A stretch of 38,944 bases of DNA. Source: Paramacrobiotus richtersi. Taxonomy: Eukaryota > Tardigrada > Eutardigrada > Parachela > Macrobiotidae. The DNA lies in contig JAQGAU010000130.1 in NCBI GenBank assembly GCA_034698045.1, forward strand, positions 1 through 38,944, written 5' to 3'. A program made the position numbers and the translations under genes. Positions 1-10,163 of this stretch are shown here, one piece after another (the stretch's first letter is position 1; the number at the start of each line of letters is the position of its first letter). The notes under the pieces are model-generated. The model made no database searches, was not told the origin of the DNA, and saw nothing but the letters and a program-made list of their open reading frames with translations.

Positions 1-1617
1 GTTTGTACCATCTTAATGTCCATTCAACAATCAGAATTAAAGAGTTCTTCGTTAAAATCGTCACTCTCGCAATAAAGTGAGGCGGACTCCGGTTTGCAAG
101 TTAGTAAGTAGCTATAGTAGTGTAGATGATAAGTATGAGCCACTGATTACTGAGTCGTAAGTTTCTTGAAATGAAATCAGATCCTTTCATGGTCCCTAGT
201 TTTTCGTAATTGAATTGTTTTCGTCAACTTACCTACCGTCCATTCTGATCGCAGCTTTGTTAGCGTATCGTGACTCGTAAGGGAGTCGTTGTGGCGATTT
301 GAACCTTCAAGCAGTCAAAACTCTTAAGGTTATGCCGACACGGGGCTAACTTCTGATGGAAAGAAGCACTACTGAAGTACCATAGAAAGAATCACTACTG
401 TGTCTCCATGATGCACCTAGTTTATTAGATAAAATCATGGAGATACCATTTAACCGAATTGGTAACCTAATGCGTTCGTAAAAAAAGGCAGGAATAGTCG
501 CCAAAACCGGTTAAGTGATTTAAATGTATTTTATGATCAGTGCGTGTGAATGTGCTTATACCACAGCAGCATGGTTTTGCTAGATACATGAAAGTTGGAA
601 AATACTCTAATTAAATAGTTATGCACATTAGTATTATTATTGCATAAAATAAATTGCGTGCTCAACTTCGCATGTAGCATGCGATCCCATCTACCGTAAG
701 CTACGTGAAATGTGTGCTTATGACTTGAGTATTCTTCGAAGGTTACATATTAAATTATTTACTATTCTGAAATTATTGCTGAGACGTAAATAACGAATTC
801 ATGATTTCAACATTGTTTTGCAACAGCGATACTCTGTGTGGAGCTCTCATCCTTTATATTTTTGAACGGAAACTGGCGTTGCTCCACATGTTAAAATTGT
901 GACAGGAATCATGGTTGTCTGAATTCGGGATAGCGCTAATATTGTCTGGGCGTGGGATTGTGGGAATGGCTGATCTTTAAGACAATTTCAGGTGCGGAAT
1001 TCATTGTGTTGGTGGATTTTATTCCGTCAACGCGTGCAAGCATTCGCTGGCTTCATTAATCAAGTGCTTTTGTTAGTGGAGAAGTAGTTTGAAGAGTTTC
1101 AAGGTGTTTCATACGTATTTCACTGTCGGTGATCGTAGCATTTGCGGGAACATTGAACTTTATTATTTACGTCTACGGTAGGTGTTTATATGCATACTGC
1201 TACGTCATATTCGTGAAAGAACGATGGGGTAATCGAAAAAGAATGCATTCTGATTTCAGATATAAGGGGACATTCATCCTTTAGTCTTCCCTATCCCCGA
1301 TCGAGCTGATCTCGAAATAATTGTCCAGGTTGTGACGCTCAGCACTGAACCGACCATAAAGTTCTATGTTGCCAAATATCAATATTCTGTATATTTGTTT
1401 TTCAGGTTTCAACACTAAATAACGTTTGCTTGGAGTTGATTTGCTTTTACGATTGACAGTTACCATTCGTTCCGGTGCGCTGCGGATTATGCATCGGTGT
1501 AATGTCCATATTTTCTGGTGGTTTGTTTACATGCATTGATGCATATGCCGCACATGCAGTAAACATGGATTGTTACATTATTGACATATGTGCTGGCTGG
1601 CGTGCTTTTCTTGCACA
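1..1617. other. Upstream region of gene A
   Basis: No coding exon with recognisable similarity was found. It should hold the promoter and any 5' UTR exon of gene A. Several acceptor-like tracts exist (for example ttctgatttcag at about 1259), so an unseen 5' exon is possible. Confidence 0.45.
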
Positions 1618-3686
1618 ATGAGGGGTGGAAAACTGAAGTTCGTGCCGCCAGTGGATAATCGGTCTTTTGATGTAAAATATTATTGTTATTAGATTTCTTT
1701 TCCATGTCTGGTAATGATTTCCCATTGTATCGTCTGCAGGGTGTTTCCAGTGGAAATGGCAGCGGATCAAGAAAGGTACAGTAAAATGTAGATGTCTTCG
1801 AATGCTCAGATATTCTTTAGACATGCATGCAATTTGCAGAAAGCCAGCGGAAATGTCCAGAAAATCCATGGCACCGTTAAAGTTAATCAGGAGCCTTTAT
1901 CGTTTTCCTGTGCTGTAGCGGAAGTAGGATTTTACTTCGTTTCTGTTTAGGATTTTCTAATTATTCTCCAGAGGTCATTTGGTGATGATACCGCTTATGT
2001 TCAACAGAAGCCGTGCGTTGTCGTTCGTGACCAAGAAGAAGCCGGCACTTGTGCGCAGAAACTTATGGATGAGTGGCGTCTCCACATTCCCCACCTGATT
2101 GTGAGCGTCGTTGGTGGGACAAAATATTTTGATTTATGGAAACGAGAAGATCATCGTGCCGCATTTCAAAAAGGTCTTACGAAGGTATGCGGTTATAATT
2201 TGGCAGTTTGTCATCGCAACTGCGTGTAAAAGGTGCTTTTACACAGAAACCTTTACCAAGAAAACTTTGAATTGAAAAAACAATTAATTTTCTGTTTATG
2301 CTTTTCTGTATATTTTTCATAAATTTGTTATTTGCTTTACCTTCCTCTAACGCACACAGCCACATTCTCCAGGCTAGAAAATGCGACTTTTGAAAATTCT
2401 TGCAGAATGGCATATTTTATTTTACGCTGTTTTCGTAGCAAGGTTAAAAAAACAAGCCTATACATACAAGAGAACGTATTATCAGTATTTTCATTTGATC
2501 AGCATAATCGCAACAGCTTCTGGTAGATTGTCAGAGCTTTGGATGTGTGGCTGATTACGGATGGACTAAACTATGGCATGACACGTCTGGTTGGAACTGC
2601 AATTAAAAACGAAGAACGTATACGGTATCGGGATGAACATACGCAGTATCCAAGTCGTAAAGCATCCAGACCATTGACATTAATCGGAGTGGTACCCTGC
2701 TCCTTATTGACAGACGCTGAACAGCTTTTGCAAGCAAAGGTATAGCCGACTTGACAGCTATGAATAAAGGTCAACTTATGTACAGCTTGTTAAAAAAACA
2801 CTTTCACCTTAACCGAGAAATGTAACAAGGATGCATTTATGCATGTATCTTAAATTTAGGAACCGACTATTACCGTTACGCCGCACGCAAACGATGAGGA
2901 GCGGCAACGATTCGGGTTGCACTGGCATCACACCCATTTCGTTCTGCTAGAGCAGCCATACACTGCGGCTTGTATTTTTCGTGCGAAACTAGAACGATCT
3001 CTGCAACAGGAGCTGGCTAAAAAGAATGTGCTACACGATAAGCTGCAGCAGCGATCAGGTGAAGGCACTGATGAGATTTGGTATGACTGCACTAAAGCGT
3101 GATTTTTCTGATTATTTTGCGTTCCTATTGGTTCTGTGTTCAAGATTTTCAAGTACGTTGTTTGCAGATTCCGGTTTCACAGACGACAGTGGAGTCTTAC
3201 CAATTACCGGAAATCCATCTGATGAGAAAGTTCCACTTGTACTACTGCTCTTCCAAGGCGATTTGATACAATTAGATCTCATCCATCAGCATCTACAAAA
3301 CCGCGTGCCGGTTGTTCTGCTGGAAGGTTGTGGTTTTCTCGCGGATACCATAGCTGTGGCCATTCGAGAAAGGTCATCATTGTCTCTTTTGATTTTACGT
3401 TATTAAAAATTGCGAATTCTTGTTATATACAGAGACGCCTTTGGTTCGGACCGAGCAGCACTTATACACCAAATTTCCCTTCGGTTATACGAAGATTTTG
3501 CGGAAGAGTTACGCGGACGGGATACGGAACGGATGGAATATGTGGAAAAGATACTTGATTGTGCGAAACTTTCTCGCCACGGTTCTCTGAACTTGGTAAC
3601 CATAGTTGATTGTTCCATACCGGCCAGCGAGTTCGCTGACCTGGATAAAATTGTGCTGAAATCCATTTTTCATTCACAGAGTCACG
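1618..3686 (+). other. Gene A exons 1-8: SLOG/MHR1-2 ligand-binding region
   Basis: Exons read as 1618-1671, 1740-1775, 1840-1923, 1972-2184, 2527-2739, 2860-3058, 3168-3372 and 3433-3686. The strand-turn motif I-V-S-V-V-G-G-T-K-Y-F matches the TRPM pattern S-V-T-G-G-A-K. The next exon carries W-L-I-T-D-G-L-N-Y-G, where other TRPMs have T-G-G-x-H-x-G. The following exons give the H-F-V-L-L block and then P-V-V-L-L-E-G-C-G-F-L-A-D, the TRPM P-C-V-V-V-E-G-S-G-R-V-A-D equivalent. In TRPM2 this region forms one ADP-ribose pocket. The acceptor of exon 4 could instead be at 1951, adding seven residues but leaving only a 27-base intron. The donor after 3372 (gtcatc) is weak. The first three exons are the least certain. 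Confidence 0.8.
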
Positions 3687-6600
3687 GTAAGAATATGTTA
3701 AATTCATTCTGTACAGGAGAAAAAAACGCAATAAGTTCTTCATCCAAACGCATTGTTTTGTATAGGATGTGTACTAATAACCGGCCTTTGCACGGAATAT
3801 AGAACCATCGTAATGTTACTGCAAAAACAACAAAATGTTTGTTGAAAAATGCTACATAATATCGAAAATAAATCTGGAGACATAGGATACGCAATGGATT
3901 ACAGAAAAGCGGTACATTTTTTTATAACTCACATTCAGACAAATAAAACTCTACTGATTTGATTTACATAGCGTTATTCCAGCATAAATCAGTGCTTCTT
4001 TTGAAATATGTGTTTTATTTTAGTTCCAAATGCATCGCTTCTTGACCGGAATCTGCAGCTGACCATCCGATGCAATCGACCAGATTTTGCAAAGGTCGAG
4101 ATTCTCAGCAAAAAGCCATGGAAAAAGATGCAGGTACAGATTGCGAGATGCCAGCACGTTCTTTTGCTGATACTGGGTTTATCGAAGATTCCGGATTCAT
4201 CGTTCGAGACGGCATTAATACTGGCAGGTCGTGAGGAATTTGTCGATATGTTCATGCAGCAGGATTTTGTACTTCATCGATACCTCAGTCACCTCAAGCT
4301 TATCAAACTTTTCCGTCGCGCTACGGATGGGAAATTCTTCATGGATACTGTATGGCAAAGGATCCTGCAACGCTTTGAGGGTGCGTTACAAAAAAATAAT
4401 ATTTATACTATAAAGTTCTAGTAGTTAAATTTCGGATGCGTACGAAACGGGATAATATTGAAATTTGGTTTATAATTTGGAGCATATTTTGTCAGATGTT
4501 ATTCCGCCAGCCTTTGTGGAAGAAATGCTGCCATCTCTTCTTTACCACCTGGCTAAATTCCCGGTTGCGGTCTCGGCGTATAAACTCTCCATGAATTCCG
4601 TTGGGGAATACGTTGTGAATGCTACTGTCGCAGAACGGCGGGTACATTACGTATATACAGTTTCGAGCGCTGTTTTTGTCATCTTGAATTATGCCATATA
4701 ACATGTAATCAAAGTCCTTAAATCTTTACCAAAATCTTTAGATAATCAGTGTATCTTAACGTTAATTCTTTAACTAAAATTCAATATTTATCACTTTGTC
4801 ATCCGCAAAATTTCGGAACAACATAACGGGTTTGGTTTAAGGCATGTCTTGCATTGATCTCCTGGGCGGTTCTGCTTAACCGAGCGACTTTGGCGAAACT
4901 GTTATGCAAATTTTGCGACGATCCAATTCCGACGGCTCTTTATATCAGCTCTTTATACCGCGGATTAGCAGAGCATCAGACTGATTATGAACTAGAACAA
5001 CGCCTTCTCGCCTACCGGAAAGAGTTTGCTGTTTTTGCCACGGATATTCTGGATCTGAGTGTCAAAGATCAGGCGGCTGACCGGGTTAGCGATATCCTGA
5101 ATGAACGGTTCCCGGACTTTGGCTACAGGACACCGGTGCAGATGGCTTACGATTCTAACAATAAGTGCAGTCCGCACTTGCTGTTTATTAAATCAAACGT
5201 TAACTATAACACGATATGTTTTTTGTAGGTGGTTTTTAGCAAATCCTAGCTGCCAGGAATGGCTAAATAACTTTTTCATGGGGGAAATTCAAGTTTCGGA
5301 ACGATTTATGGATATGAAGATAATTTTATCAGCATTGCTGATTTTTCCGATGTATTTCTGGATTCGATTTCCAAGATACAGCAACATACGTAGCTCATCT
5401 CGACGATCTGGATCTGCTAGCTCTTATATCCCCGACAGTAAATTATGGGTTAATGTTACCTTGATATGCGTTACCTGATAGAAGTTATCGTTTTAGTTCG
5501 TTTGGACCTTGTTGCACACTGAAAGTTTAAAACTTTAACCCAAATACGAACCGCTCTTTTCGGACTGCAGCTACAGATGCATGTGAATAATTTATTACAA
5601 ATATATGACTGTGCATTTTAGGTGGTACACCATTCGTACTGTAACTTTTTTTCCTCAGTTACAAATTATTGTCGAAAGCAATGTTGTTTCAGATCTTGTT
5701 GTTACTGACTTACTGTCATAAAAAATTGTTTATGTAGCGGATATCAGTTTCGATATGGACAGTGATCTCCAGCGCAGGAATTTCATGGAACAGCTACAGC
5801 GTTTGCGAGACAACGAAACCAAACAGCCATTTCGCAGCAATGTTCGACCTCCTAAAACAGTGGCTCCCAGAGCTAGGGCGCGACACCCGCCCCTGGCAGC
5901 TATGATCAGACTGATGTGGACCGCACCGGTAACGAAGTTCTGGACATTTCAAGTGACTTACTGGGCATTTCTGGTCCTTTTGGGCGTGGCCACTATGATG
6001 CCGAACTGCCGTAATACGTGGGTCAATGGCGTAGTCCTGGTCTTTACAGTTTCTTACTGGCTCGAGTGCATATTCAGGTAGTGCTTGCTTGTTTATGTGT
6101 TATTGTATTTGTGTGAAAGGGCACTGAACACTGTTAATATTTTCCTTTATGTTTCCAAAACTTTGTAGACAAATTTTTTTTGAAATATGATTTTTTGACT
6201 TTTTCAGACTGGGATTTGAATATGTTGATGGAATGCCGTTTTCATGGATCTACCGCTCATTGGAAATTGCCTTCCTTTTTATCTTCAACTGTTTGTTCGT
6301 CTTGTTTGAAATTTTGTTGGAAATGAAGTATTCCTTTGTGAGTTACACTGGCGGAACACAGTTTAACCACTTTTTCGGGGCTTTTGCTGGGCGTATCGTT
6401 ATGTGCTTTGGTAAGTATTCAGTTGTGAATATACTGCTCTTGTTCTTGTGGATCTTAATGATTTGAGTGCGTATTTATTTTAAGGTGTTCTTTACTTCTA
6501 CTACCGTGTGATCACACTATTCTTCCCTATCAGTCGGACACTGGGACCCATGTTGTATCGTGTGCAGCGAATGCTATCGGAGGATTTTGTCATCTTCTTG

Positions 6601-9600
6601 AAACTGCTCTTTCCATTTTTTGTACGTAGTGCGTGTTCGTCAAACACTGTAGCATTTTCAAAATGGTCTGTATACTAGGTAGCTAACTTGATTGTATTAC
6701 AAACGACAATCTACCCGGACTGGCCGATGAGCGGCGATTCTTGGCGTAAAGGATTCCATCGAGCCTTCTTCGGCATTTTTATCGCCCCAATGCAAGGAGA
6801 ACTGGAAAGGTATTTTATATATATACAAGTGTATTTCAAAAAATTGCGATTTTTTTTACTGAAACGTGTCTACTCATATTCAGCACCGGTAAATGCGAAT
6901 CGACGGCTATTTATCAGCAAAACGGAACGGTACTTCCACATGACCACTGCATGGCCGGACAATACGCCGATATCAACTGTGCCACCGTGACGGTGTTTAG
7001 TTATTTCTTTACCATCCAGTTCATGATTGTGCTGCGATTGGTGCTTATGGTCATTCTTACGGCAATGTTCAAGTAAGTGACACAATCCATATACCAGGAA
7101 ACTTATGGTAGATAAAAAAGAATGGCATGCTGAAATTTGAAACTTGTGCAACAGAATACTAATTTACATATAAAAAAGGACAGTTTAAAAACATTGCGAC
7201 AGTTTATGTAAAAAATCTCTGCCAGATTTGTCATTGTTTTTATTTTAAGAAAGCGTTATTGCGTGCTGTTAAGAAGTGAGAAATGTATGCACCTACATTG
7301 TATTACTTTTGTCTGCTTTTTCTTTCACAGTAATACTTTAACCGCTATAAAATCAGAGGCGGATGCGATCTGGAAGTATCAGCGCTATTTGTTGATAATG
7401 CAGTTTGCATCCAGACCGGCACTGCCACCGCCGTTTGCTGTGTTTGGCTATCTATACATGTTGATAAGGAGTTTACTTCGCCGGAAACGCAATACACCGT
7501 TTCAAGGAGACGAATACGCATCAGGTGCATTCTTGACAGACCCATCTGATTACTACAATTACTGGACGAATCTTACCAAAGATTATTTCACTGCGGCAAA
7601 GCGGAATGAAAAAGAACTGGAAATGTCGTGGCAGCACATGGAAAGGTGTTTTTAATTAAATCGATATGTCAAGATCTTGTTTCCTTGTATGTACCTTACA
7701 ATCAGTTATAGCTAATTACTGTTTCCAGACTCAGTAATTTTGGTGCGGATCTTAACGCCCAGCGCAAACTACTGGACCAGCTGCGGGATAAAATGGGAGA
7801 CGTTGGCAAAATGGCGACCACAGCTGCTTTGGAAGCGCAGTCCGTTCGTCATAAGGTCAAATCAATGAGTGCGTATTTCATGATCAGTACACTGACTGAT
7901 ATGCTCTGTTTATTTTAGTACTGGCAAAAAAGAATGACGATTTAAAATTTCATACGATATTTCTGCTTGATCTGCAGATATTATGGATCCATTTTCCACC
8001 ACAGACAAAATACACATCCTTAGCCGGCAGTCTCCATATCCGGAAACGGCTCTAGTCCGATTTACTTTGCTGGACGAGTACTGTCCGTGGCAGGTTAGCC
8101 TATAAATGCATTGTTATAGTAAAAGTGTAATTATTCTTTATTGGCCAACAATATTTTATTACAAACAGGCTCTTGACATTTTACTGCTCAGTAAAAATGT
8201 TCCTGAATTAAGTGAAGGATTTAGATGAATAATATGGTGTAAATGTGCAGGTCCTGCTACGCGTAAATGTACTGTAACTGAAAGTTGCATACATATATCA
8301 CGGCAAAGATAGCTTTTTGTTAATTTTGGCACTTATGATCGCCAGTATTAAACCGCGATGTACTGCACCGTGCCTTAGGTTGAGTTAAGCATATACGATC
8401 CCAAGGAATACTCGAAACCATTGGAAATGTATCCCGATTCCGAAAGATACGATATCGATGCCACTAAGCCGAACCCTGTCCTGCCGAAGTATTGCTGGAA
8501 CGTGGTCGACATCAGCGGTACGGAGCCTGTTGACAGACGTTCTTGGATAAAGAACACTGACAATGAAGGAACACCCGCGACATATAGCACTGCGGCAAAC
8601 GGATTTCCACTGTAGGTTGTTGATGTTTTGCGAAGCACTTACACTTACTTCCGCCGCGCTTATGTTGACCGCTTACATAGGAATCCACTAGGTCGAACTG
8701 GAATTACCGGACGTGGTATTCTGCATAAATACGGACCCAACCACTGTCTGTTCTTGGTGTTACTTAGCGCTGATGATGAGGGAGCAGCTGTTGTTGCGCT
8801 GGAAATGCAGCGTAACGGAACATGCAAGATCCCACAGGTTGCGTTATTTGAATATGCCTTTACATAATTCGTTTTCTTAAAGAAATAATGGATTATTATG
8901 CAAAACTGTAAACATTTACATTTGTATGTAAATTCTGTCTTTGTGTAGAATAGTTGGTGCTTTCTTCTAGTAGAAAGAGTCCACAGTTAGACTCCACAGA
9001 TTTGTTAAGTCCTAACCAATCTACGAATATTGTTGCAATATTGTACTTTTACTACAGTGTTTATAATAAACGTAATTTTACTTAAACTAGCTCTGTGTTA
9101 CTGATAATTAATTTTTTAGTGCATGTCTCGTCTTTTGATTGCATCCATCCATATCGTCATCTGATATTCGCTAGCGTAATTTCGTTTCATCGTGTGCCAG
9201 TAAACTTGTTCATGTGATTCGAGTTCTGTCTGATAAAGTGTGCGCTCTGGATCCGGGACCAACATTTTGTTTGCAGACTTTTATCCTACGTGGCGAAACG
9301 GAAATGGAAACTCTGGGAAGACTACTACCGTGTGTTACATCCCAACTTCGTTCGGGCTTATCTGAGGAAGGCGCAATCGCGCCGGTGTCCGATAGCCAGG
9401 GCCATTCGCTTAGTATGAGAGAACTTTACCGGGGCTACATAGATGACAACAGGAATACGGATAACGCTTGGATAGAGGGAGTAATATGGGTATTACACAC
9501 ATCTCATGTGGCATTGGATGGATCTACAGTATGTACTCTATAGTGATTCCAACTAATTTCCAAATGACACAGTGTTACTGTTAGTGTTATAGTTAGTGTT

Positions 9601-9771
9601 ATAAGTTACTGTTAGTGTTATATATAAGTTAGTGATTGTATAAGTCTGGGTGTCAGCAGCTGATTATATTTGTGCTTGTAGAACTGTCGTTGGTTGCCGG
9701 CAAAAGACATGCAAAAAGCTCCTGTCTTTGATTCCGTAATAATCCAACGATTATTACTTTGGAAGGATTAA
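1618..9771 (+). CDS. TRPM2-like: TRPM2-like cation channel with NUDT9-H domain (gene A)
   Basis: Predicted tetrameric plasma-membrane cation channel of the TRPM family, chanzyme branch (TRPM2: gated by ADP-ribose and calcium). About 25 exons join with consistent phase into about 1,513 residues, close to human TRPM2. Order: SLOG/MHR1-2 (about 59-420), MHR3-4 (420-676), membrane region (677-1080), TRP helix (1080-1184), coiled coil (to about 1231), NUDT9-H (1232-1513). The start at 1618 is favoured because its short exon (M-R-G-G-K-L-K-F) resembles exon 1 of genes B and C (M-A-I-T-G-G-V-L-D-F). An ATG at 1704, running into the next exon, is the alternative. The stop TAA is at 9769-9771. The gene is convergent with B and has no internal stops. 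Several exon lengths (199, 254, 193, 146, 140 bases) equal those of B, so it is an older paralogue. Family assignment is secure; ligand and ion selectivity are not shown. Confidence 0.9.
4024..5164 (+). other. Gene A exons 9-12: MHR3-4 helical region
   Basis: Exons 4024-4133, 4188-4380, 4496-4641 and 4842-5164 encode the cytosolic helical repeats that link the ligand domain to the channel. Landmarks are the F-V-D-M-F-M-Q-Q-D-F block (B has F-L-E-Y-F-M-E-Q-D-F) and L-I-S-W-A-V-L-L-N-R, equivalent to TRPM2 L-L-I-W-A-I-V-Q-N-R. The exon lengths of 193 and 146 bases are identical in B and C. Intron 4134-4187 is only 54 bases. Confidence 0.85.
5229..7072 (+). other. Gene A exons 13-18: transmembrane channel domain
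   Basis: Exons 5229-5437, 5738-6077, 6208-6410, 6485-6621, 6679-6809 and 6884-7072. Hydrophobic segments in order include I-I-L-S-A-L-L-I-F-P-M-Y-F-W, F-Q-V-T-Y-W-A-F-L-V-L-L-G-V-A, the S3-like I-A-F-L-F-I-F-N, the S4-S5 Y-F-Y-Y-R-V-I-T-L-F-F-P with T-L-G-P-M-L-Y-R, and S6 ending V-I-L-T-A-M-F. The pore loop reads F-F-G-I-F-I-A-P-M-Q-G-E-L-E instead of the TRPM2 pattern F-G-Q-I-P-G. The loop before S6 carries several cysteines, compatible with the TRPM pore-turret disulfide. B and C have three extra introns within this same stretch. Confidence 0.88.
7331..7868 (+). other. Gene A exons 19-20: TRP helix and coiled coil
   Basis: Exon 7331-7645 contains the diagnostic TRP-helix block A-I-W-K-Y-Q-R-Y followed by F-A-S-R-P-A-L-P-P-P-F, as in TRPM2 (Q-I-W-K-F-Q-R, then G-R-P-A-A-P-P-P-F). 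Exon 7729-7868 is rich in Leu, Gln, Lys and Asp (R-K-L-L-D-Q-L-R-D-K-M-G) and would form the C-terminal tetramerisation coil. It is 140 bases long, the same as in B and C. Confidence 0.88.
7978..9771 (+). other. Gene A exons 21-25: NUDT9-H domain, Nudix box degenerate
   Basis: Exons 7978-8093, 8379-8611, 8681-8837, 9277-9528 and 9682-9771. Matches to human NUDT9/TRPM2 are L-S-R-Q-S-P-Y-P, D-R-R-S-W, N-P-L-G-R-T-G-I-T-G-R-G with G-P-N-H, and Y-I-D-D-N-R-N-T-D-N-A-W-I-E. The final exon gives C-R-W-L-P-A-K-D and a terminal leucine helix. Where NUDT9 has P-G-G-M-V-D-P-G-E and R-E-F-G-E-E, gene A reads L-R-G-E-T-E-M-E and P-C-V-T-S-Q-L, so the metal-binding glutamates are gone. Hydrolysis is therefore not expected; nucleotide binding remains possible. 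Confidence 0.88.
9571..9636. repeat. Short imperfect tandem repeat in last intron of gene A
   Basis: The motif gttactgttagtgttata and shortened versions of it recur several times in a row, giving a GT/TA-rich minisatellite inside intron 9529-9681. It has no coding potential. Confidence 0.75.
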
Positions 9772-9775
9772 TAAA
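9770..9775 (+). terminator. AATAAA poly(A) signal overlapping stop codon of gene A
   Basis: The canonical hexamer AATAAA begins inside the TAA stop (9769-9771). If used, cleavage would fall a few tens of bases downstream and the 3' UTR would be very short. Confidence 0.5.
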
Positions 9776-10163
9776 ATGTTGGGCAATATGTTTTTTCGTA
9801 TCTTGTGGACATTTGTGGAGACTTCAGGGATGACGCATTTGGAATTAAATATTCTGTATAATTATTTTTTTGTGGGTTGTAAACTGCGCAAATAAATGAC
9901 CTGAACCGGCTAAAACCTCCATATCCAAAGTATTACACCAGCGTAAAGTAAATGAAAATAATATCTGTCGCTTTGCAGTGGAGGTAATGTAATCAAACCT
10001 ACAAAAAAATCCCTCTTTTATCATTTTTTTCTTCGAATTACGCGTTATACATAATCGCACCCTAGTGTAGCAAAGCAAAGAAGTTTGGAAAATGTAGCAA
10101 AACAGGGAAGTTTGGAAATTCTCATATCACAACAAAAAACAACTTTATCACTTTGCTCCCGGA
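9772..10163. other. Convergent A/B intergenic spacer
   Basis: This 392-base AT-rich spacer lies between two convergent stop codons. The B-side portion from about 9890 is homologous to 20815-21076 beyond the stop of C. It is therefore 3' UTR or flank that was copied with the gene. No gene was seen. Confidence 0.7.

Noticed and set aside
9214-9276. Extension of the gene A NUDT9-H exon upstream to an ATG at 9214
   Set aside because: The acceptor ttgcag before 9277 keeps phase with exon 8681-8837 and the homology begins there.
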